Assembly: GCA_038503075.1 (NCBI GenBank)
Contig: JBCAML010000001.1
Coordinates: 558,001 to 622,000 of the forward strand
Origin: Gyromitra esculenta
Taxonomy: Eukaryota; Ascomycota; Pezizomycetes; Pezizales; Discinaceae
Direction: 5' to 3'
DNA length: 64,000 nt
Part shown: in pieces, positions 58,138 to 64,000 of the stretch
Numbering within the stretch: position 1 is the stretch's first letter
Layout: every line of letters begins with the position of its first letter
Notes under the pieces: model-generated
Seen by the model: the letters and a program-made list of their open reading frames with translations, nothing else
Database searches by the model: none
Told to the model about the DNA's origin: nothing
Program-made: the position numbers and the translations under genes

Positions 58138-61100
58138 TCATTGTCTCATTTCGCCTTCCCTCTTTGCGAAATAATACGTCAAAAGATTCTGATGCCCACC
58201 CTTCATCCCCTTCAGGATATCATCAAATAGTCTTTCGTCGTTTCGTAGCTTACTGTGCATCTCGATACACATGCTGACACAAGCCCTTCTCACTTCTGCA
58301 TCTTCATCATCAAGTGACTGTTTAACTCCAAGTTAGTTCCGATTTACCCCATTAAATAAATAAAAGTTGAAGAATGACGAACCTTAACCGCTAACTGTCC
58401 TAATTTCGTAAACTGTGGTTCTAGCGTTGACACCTTACTAGCCCTGACAAGTGCCGCCAAACAGCTTAGGCTCATGCACCAACTCTGAGTCGGTGGTCTG
58501 GCCACAGGCTTATCTTTAGGCAATAACATCATATTCAAGATAGCCTCGATTCCCGTCGCTGGGTCCGCGAGAGCAACAAACTCTTCCACGATTTCTTCAA
58601 TCCCTGTAGTGACATGAGATTGCGTAGGATATTTGCCTCGTAGGTTAATTAGCGTATGCAAAACTGCTGGCTCGTGTCGTGAGAAGTAAGGTGCTGTTTT
58701 CGAAAGCAGCTGTTTCAGCACCAACAGGCCCTGAACTCTAAGATCTGCAGCTCTCTCTATATCAATCTGTAATGGTAATTGGTTAGTAAATATGCATCTC
58801 CACGATCTTCCTCGAAACAAATTAAACATACCGAATCATCATCTAGATACTCTAGTAGGGCAACAAGAAGCTCATCAAACACCTTTCCACCTTCCCAAAT
58901 ATCACGCAGACACTCTCCGTTATTCTCTTGCAATACAGATCTCACAGGATTCTCCCTCGCGATCCCTATGAGTTTCCTGAAGGCCTGAGTATCGATCTCA
59001 CGGTTTTGCAAACGTGAGATGAGCGTAATCAAAAGCCTCGTAGAGTGTTCTGGAGTCTTCGGCAAGTTCGAATTGCTAATCTGCTTCCTCATCTTTGATC
59101 TATACCATTCACCCGATCCGGGACCCAAATTTTTGTCACCTCCGGTAGCCACAGCTCCGTTGGATTCAATCACCGGGTCTTGATAGACCTTGATAGTTGG
59201 TGTTTTATCATCGCGTCCGGCCTTTCTTACTGAGATGATAGGATTACTAAGGATATCTGGAGCACTTGGAGGCGTAGAAGGAAGAGGTGGTAGGTCCTGA
59301 AGCTTGCTATCATTCTCCTTTGCTCGTGTTGGCGTGGATGGTCTAGGGGCGGGAGGTAGGGGCGGCAGGCTGATCATTGTAATATCCTCATCCTCAAGAT
59401 ACGAAGCATCGTCCCCAGTATAGGCTCCTTTCTTCGTGGAAGGCGAAGTGGCGTTGTTTCGCTGAGGGCTCATGGGACCCTTAGCACCACCAATTCTCGG
59501 AACAGATCCCAGAACCTGCTCAACATCTGCGACCTTCTCTTCGGCCACAATAGGTTCCACTTCTTCCTCAAAGTTGACTCCCCAGGCTTTCTTCAATTCT
59601 CTGATGGTCTGCGACTCAAACGTATTCAGGATCTTGTCGAAAGATTCTGTGTCCAATCTCTGGAGATTCTTCAGCAATGCAGCCAGCGGGTTGTAATTTG
59701 GTACCCTCGTGTTGTTCAACATCGCGATTAACCGATTAGCGGAGAGCTTGAGATTCGCAGGATCACTCAGGAACTCGTTCTGGGCGCCGTTGAGGTGTGA
59801 TTCTACGACCTCGTTCATCCAGACCAGACACCCATGGAGAACCTTCCGTTTCTGAGTCGTTGTGAACGACCCAACAGTAAGTCTCTTTGGTACTACGCCA
59901 GAAATGCCCATGCTCGTAATAATCCTGAATAGCATGTCTGCAGCTTCCGATTCGGTCATCAGTCGCTTTAGTGCAGGCATGCTGTGGGCAACGATGGGCT
60001 GGGAATGTTCCAAATCATCGCTCTCACTAAGTAGCAACACCTTCGGGACAATCTGATCCATAGGTACTACTTTTACCAGTTCTACCAATACCTCTGGGGC
60101 AACTACATGCTCGACCACTTCCGGCTGAGGATCGTTAAGCAGCTTTGCAAGGGTAGGTGCAAACACATCGCTGGGTGGAAGAGTAGGCATCTTCTGGCCG
60201 TCGTAATTCGGGGGTATCTTTTTCGCGAGCAAACAAGCAACGATGACTACGCCTTCGACTCTCACTCTCCAGTCTGTGTGGCTTAGCTGTTCTAATACTG
60301 TGAGCTTCCTTGGGCTACCGGCTAATGGGCTTTGCTGGCGCTGAGGTGTCATCCCACGACCAATACGATCATGGAAATTTCTTGCAGGAGGCGACAAAGG
60401 GGGTGATCGAACGCCATTTCCACGAGGTGAAGTCCTTGAAGATGAGTGCCCCGGAGGACTGAGCGCTCGTGCCGAAGATACAGGGTCAGTGTACGATCTC
60501 TCAGGACCAGGTTTCATCTTAACGTGCGGCCTCTGAGGCCGAAGAGGCGCGGATGCAAGGCTACTTTGTACAGCAGCGGGAGGCGCCGTAGGTTCGTAAA
60601 TTTCAGGCTGGGGAGCAGCCCTCAAATTACCCTTGCTTTTCTTTGATGCGAGGATTGCTTCCTTTACTGATGGTCGTCCTGGGCCAGCTGTAGCGGCTCT
60701 ACCCAGTGGTTGTCGTAGGCTTGCAACACCTTTTGGCGCTGCGGTTGTGGCCCCATTGGGGTTGACTTTTTGAAGCAACTTCTGCGAGCTGGCATCAAGA
60801 TTATCTAGGATTCTGCAGACAGTCAGTATGCTTTATATCTCCTGTTTCCATTATTCTAGGAATCCTCACATTTCAGCACGTTCCGGCCAGATACTTGCGA
60901 AGAACCAATAAGTTCCTCTCATCCCTTCCCTCACTCCCGGATTTGCGTCCGCCAAACCTCTTTTGATGCACTTTTCAAGTAAATCCGCCCCTCCTGAATG
61001 TTCAATGTACCCCTTCTGGTCCATATGGGCCTCCAACATGGTACGAATCCATCCAGCCGCGTAACTCCTGGGCTGGACGTTTTTATCGCCGCATGCGTTC

Positions 61101-62568
61101 AGCAAATGCTGTACAAGCTTCACATGGTAAGAAACGTTTGCGATCAGTACCGCCGTTGTTACGTTTCCTAGTTGCGACGTAATCTTCTTTGTGCCGGCGC
61201 AGAGTTTAATAAGATTCGACATGAGAATCTCCATCATTGGATCCAAGCCAGGGCCTATGACTTTTGCTAGGTCCTTCACTAGCTGACCCCCATTCGTCGC
61301 CACTGTTGTTCGTAGAGAGTTCACTGTCTTTAGAATACCATCCAAGAGCGCTTTCAACCCGGCCAAAAATGTAGTCTGATAGTCTCTGTATGCGTTTCCT
61401 CGGATCAACTGCCTCAACTTTGTGATGTTCTTATCTCTGGCAGCCCAGTTTCCCTCTGATTCTCTACCCTCAAACGGCCCAACCATACCATGTAGCATCT
61501 CCTCCAGCTCGCGGTTTGTATTAACGTAAATTGGATCGACGTTATCCATCTCGCTCCCAGGCATACTTTGCACGTAGTTTGACGAAGCCATGCTTCCGCC
61601 AATGCTACCGGCGACACTCTTCCCCTTTGTGTTCACTACTTCCTCTTCTTGTTCTGGGGATCTCGCGGTATTACGCATTTCTGCCTCACCGCCAGGGAGA
61701 CCAAGTTGGCTCACAATATAGGTTGCGATTCCTTTTCGAACCTGTCGCTTCTGCAGCTCTCGCTTGAGGTCTGATTTTGCGTGATCTGGTGCATTCCTGT
61801 TTATTCATTAACACCAACGCTGCATTTCGAAAATGGGCCATTGAACCTACCTGAAAAGCTCCACAACAACCTCCTTTGCAGTTTCTCTCACAGGCTCACT
61901 CGCGTCCTCTAGCATCTTAATCATGGAAGGTGTGAAACTCCTAAACGAGAACCCTTGTTGTGAACGGTGTATCTGCAGCAACCAATTCAAACTTTCCTGC
62001 CTGCATTTGGGCACTTTGCTCCCAAAACCAAGCTCCTTGATCCCCCGCTCAACATCGGGCCCAGAACTCTTCCATAGATCCAACAGCCCGGTTAGGGCTA
62101 TCGATCGATTCCTATCTTTCTGGTCACCGAGCTTTTCGATGAGGACTGGGAGTGTATGAGGCGCCTGGGGACGAATACGGGAGACATCTTGAAGTGTTAC
62201 TCGCTTGATCAAGTGGCCGAGACACGAGAGCGCGTGTAGAGAGAGCGTGTTATTCGAGGAAGCAATTCCTGTACGGCAGGCTTCGAACAAGGGGTTTATA
62301 GCTTCAGTCTAGCTCATACAATTAGCTTCTTTTTTCTTAATATGCAAACTATAGAGTGGATGATAAGTTTGCAGGGAGTTGCAGGACGTACCTGGACAGT
62401 TTGGTGCTTAACCTGCGACTTGATGGAAGCAAACTCAGAAATCTTCTGGTCCGTATCTGCATCACGTATCAGCACGTTTCCAATAAAGACTTCGTGGGGC
62501 CAAGACTACTCACCACTGCCTTTCAGCAGAGCCAAAAGGTGCTCTGCCTGTGAATTTACGACAGACAT
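58138..62568 (-). CDS. STU1: CLASP-family microtubule-stabilising protein (Stu1/Cls1)
   Basis: CLASPs bind tubulin through TOG domains and promote microtubule rescue and spindle stability. Seven exons fit: 62568-62514, 62456-62392, 62308-61851, 61796-60870, 60812-58832, 58766-58383 and 58317-58138, giving 1349 residues. N-terminal HEAT/TOG repeats appear in exons 1-3 (ALSCLGHLIKRVTLQDVSR, IALTGLLDLWKSSGPDVERG). The CLASP N-domain follows in exon 4 (DKNITKLRQLIRGN, FLAGLKALLDGILKTVNSLR, GTYWFFASIWPERA). A basic Ser/Pro/Arg-rich linker lies at the start of exon 5 (SSSRTSPRGNGVRSPPLSPP), as used for lattice binding. More HEAT repeats run to the end (IDIERAADLRVQGLLVLK, DDEDAEVRRACVSMCIEM). Every exon junction is GT-AG and in frame. 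The start is the first ATG of the conserved opening. Confidence 0.92.
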
Positions 62569-63566
62569 GATTCGCAACTGATAACCGTCAAAGAAAGCTG
62601 TATGGCAGGACAAAAGACTGGGGGGGACGGGGCTGACGGGGTGACCGAGGCTTTATGGACCAAATGGGAGATATGGGAGGATTAAATTACCGAGAAGGCC
62701 CGTGCAGAGCTCTCGAATTACGGTACTGGAAATTAAAGCAGATGCTCGCGTGCGGAGAGGAGCCGGGAGCGCAAGGAGGTCGTCGGGGAAATAGAGTAGA
62801 AGCAGGCTGTTTGTCTTCTCGTGCGACTTGACTGGTGCGATAAGTAGCAAGTGCACGACGCCGCCAGCAAACAAACTGGCGAGAACGGGAGGCGGAAGAA
62901 AACGAGCAGCTGATGATGGTTTTCTCCCTCCCGAATAGGTGCGAGATGGACGAGAGACGAGCTGGCACAGGGGATGAGAGACAGAGACAGAGAGCAGACG
63001 GCACAAACGAAATGAGGGACCGTCCAGCGAAGGGGCAGGCTGTTCCGCATTCAGCGGGAAAATAAATGTTTCTTGTTTTTGTTTTTTCTGGCCAAGTTCG
63101 GGGGGAGCCAAAACAAACAACGGTGGACCAGCGTTCACTGCTCCCCCACCAACCGTCCCCAAAACCGACCAACCCCAAATCACTCAGCCATGCTGTCTGG
63201 GCCAACCACCGTTCGTTCCGCTGGAACTTTCTGGCATCCTGGTCCTCCGCCGCGCTGCAGCCCCGCCATCTTTGCATGCTCCTGAGCTCCGCTCCCTGCA
63301 GTAGAGCATCATAGGCACCCTACTCGCGCAGCAGAGCCTCACAGTTGCATCGTCAGCTGCACTGGCGCTTTGTTGTCGTGGGCCGATCAGATCAGATAAG
63401 ATTTGAGCTTCTGGGTGTGGATGAGTGATAGTCTGTGATGGTGGCACATGTAGTCAGGATACATGGAGATATGAACGTCAACCGAATTGAAAACTACTTG
63501 TACATATAAATGCTCGTTGATTAACTATTACGAATTACATGCACGGTACCCATGTTAACCCAGTCT
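62569..63566. other. Intergenic, CLASP promoter side
   Basis: About 1 kb. Overlapping minus-strand open frames here (62653-63277) show no conserved features and look like composition effects in a pyrimidine-biased promoter. Confidence 0.5.
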
Positions 63567-63998
63567 CTAAAGCCCTCGATATCTGATCAAAAACAAAACC
63601 AACACCACAACCACTGAAATCCCCAAAGTCCACCAGTTTCCCACAGGTGAAAGAGCCAGTCCAACCGGCGGGACCACCAAAAACGCCAATTCCCTAAGCT
63701 CTCTGCCAACAAATCTCGCCGCCCTTACCGCCAAGCCGTTCTTCGGCGCAGTATTGTTATCCACCAAACCCGTCAAGTATGCAACGCCATCGCATCCCTC
63801 AACTTCCTCCCATATAAGTTCTCCCGTCTTTTCGTCCCTTATATTTCGCCAGTCTCTCCACCAGCACCATACCCCGGCCGGGAAATCATCGAATGGATTC
63901 ATGGCAAAATAGTCTTTCTTCTCAACCTTGCGGCCGTTGCTGTAGACACCGTGGACCCTCTTCTCGACCATGTCAAAGAGCCACAGTCTATCGCTCAT
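63567..63998 (-). CDS. Unrecognised Trp-rich protein with C-terminal membrane segments (may be partial)
   Basis: The ATG lies two bases from the window edge, so earlier exons could be missing. The 143 residues begin MSDRLWLFDMVEKRVHGVYS, with several Trp residues in AGVWCWWRDWRNIRDEKTGE. They end in two hydrophobic stretches: ELAFLVVPPVGLALSP and a strong helix (GISVVVVLVLFLIRY) just before the stop. This resembles a tail-anchored or hairpin membrane protein. A continuous frame with ordinary amino-acid content supports coding. No family was recognised. Confidence 0.6.
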   Translation of the reverse strand: MSDRLWLFDMVEKRVHGVYSNGRKVEKKDYFAMNPFDDFPAGVWCWWRDWRNIRDEKTGELIWEEVEGCDGVAYLTGLVDNNTAPKNGLAVRAARFVGRELRELAFLVVPPVGLALSPVGNWWTLGISVVVVLVLFLIRYRGL

Positions 63999-64000
63999 TG

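Noticed and set aside
62653..63277. Overlapping minus-strand frames of 176 and 196 codons next to CLASP
   Set aside because: Two frames open together in a pyrimidine-biased promoter; neither has conserved-looking segments.

Overview
The window is nuclear DNA of a filamentous ascomycete (Pezizomycotina; the class cannot be fixed from sequence alone). The evidence is: genes with short GT-AG introns, mostly about 50-80 nt, with CTNAC/CTAAC branch sites; fungus-restricted genes (DASH subunit Ask1, the C-22 sterol desaturase CYP61/Erg5, a Stu1-type CLASP); and a Ty3/gypsy chromovirus. No bacterial-type features (operons, Shine-Dalgarno sites, CRISPR) were seen.

Layout. 1-4600 is a transposon nest: a decayed chromovirus pol whose start lies outside the window, its LTR, an inverted solo LTR set inside an 85-90 bp inverted repeat, and the 3' end of a LINE. 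4.7-12.9 kb is a compact gene cluster: ASK1 (-), MED21 (+), a GCP6-type gamma-tubulin complex gene (-) and EAF7 (+), with two short divergent promoters of about 200 bp. 12.9-29.6 kb is gene-poor. It holds one unrecognised coiled-coil gene, a 44-codon hydrophobic small ORF, a foldback element, and an F-box/ankyrin pseudogene. 29.6-31.7 kb is carnitine acetyltransferase with both mitochondrial and peroxisomal signals. 31.7-35.4 kb is empty. 35.4-37.3 kb is ERG5 (-). 37.3-40 kb is empty apart from a TA-flanked MITE. 40-43 kb is MCM3 (-). 44.3-47.4 kb is a membrane-anchored or mitochondrial cPLA2-like lipase (+). 50.2-51.5 kb is a cyclin-box protein (+). 52.2-54.2 kb is a mitochondrial PPR protein (+). 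54.4-54.9 kb is RNA polymerase III subunit RPC17 (-). 56.7-57.2 kb is a small three-exon gene for a conserved-looking one-TM protein (+). 58.1-62.6 kb is a CLASP/Stu1 gene (-). 63.6 kb to the edge is an unrecognised membrane protein (-).

Gene relations. These are independent housekeeping genes, not a pathway cluster. There is still a cell-division theme: ASK1 (kinetochore), GCP6 (microtubule nucleation), CLASP (microtubule rescue), MCM3 (replication) and a cyclin-like gene. MED21 and EAF7 are transcription and chromatin subunits, each divergently paired with a spindle gene. Exon models were built by hand from reading frame, splice sites and family knowledge. Every model closes in frame, but none has transcript support. 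No clearly new biological system was found. The best leads are the small genes, the recurrent TACATGTA palindromes in intergenic DNA, the dual-targeted acetyltransferase and the nested inverted LTR structure.
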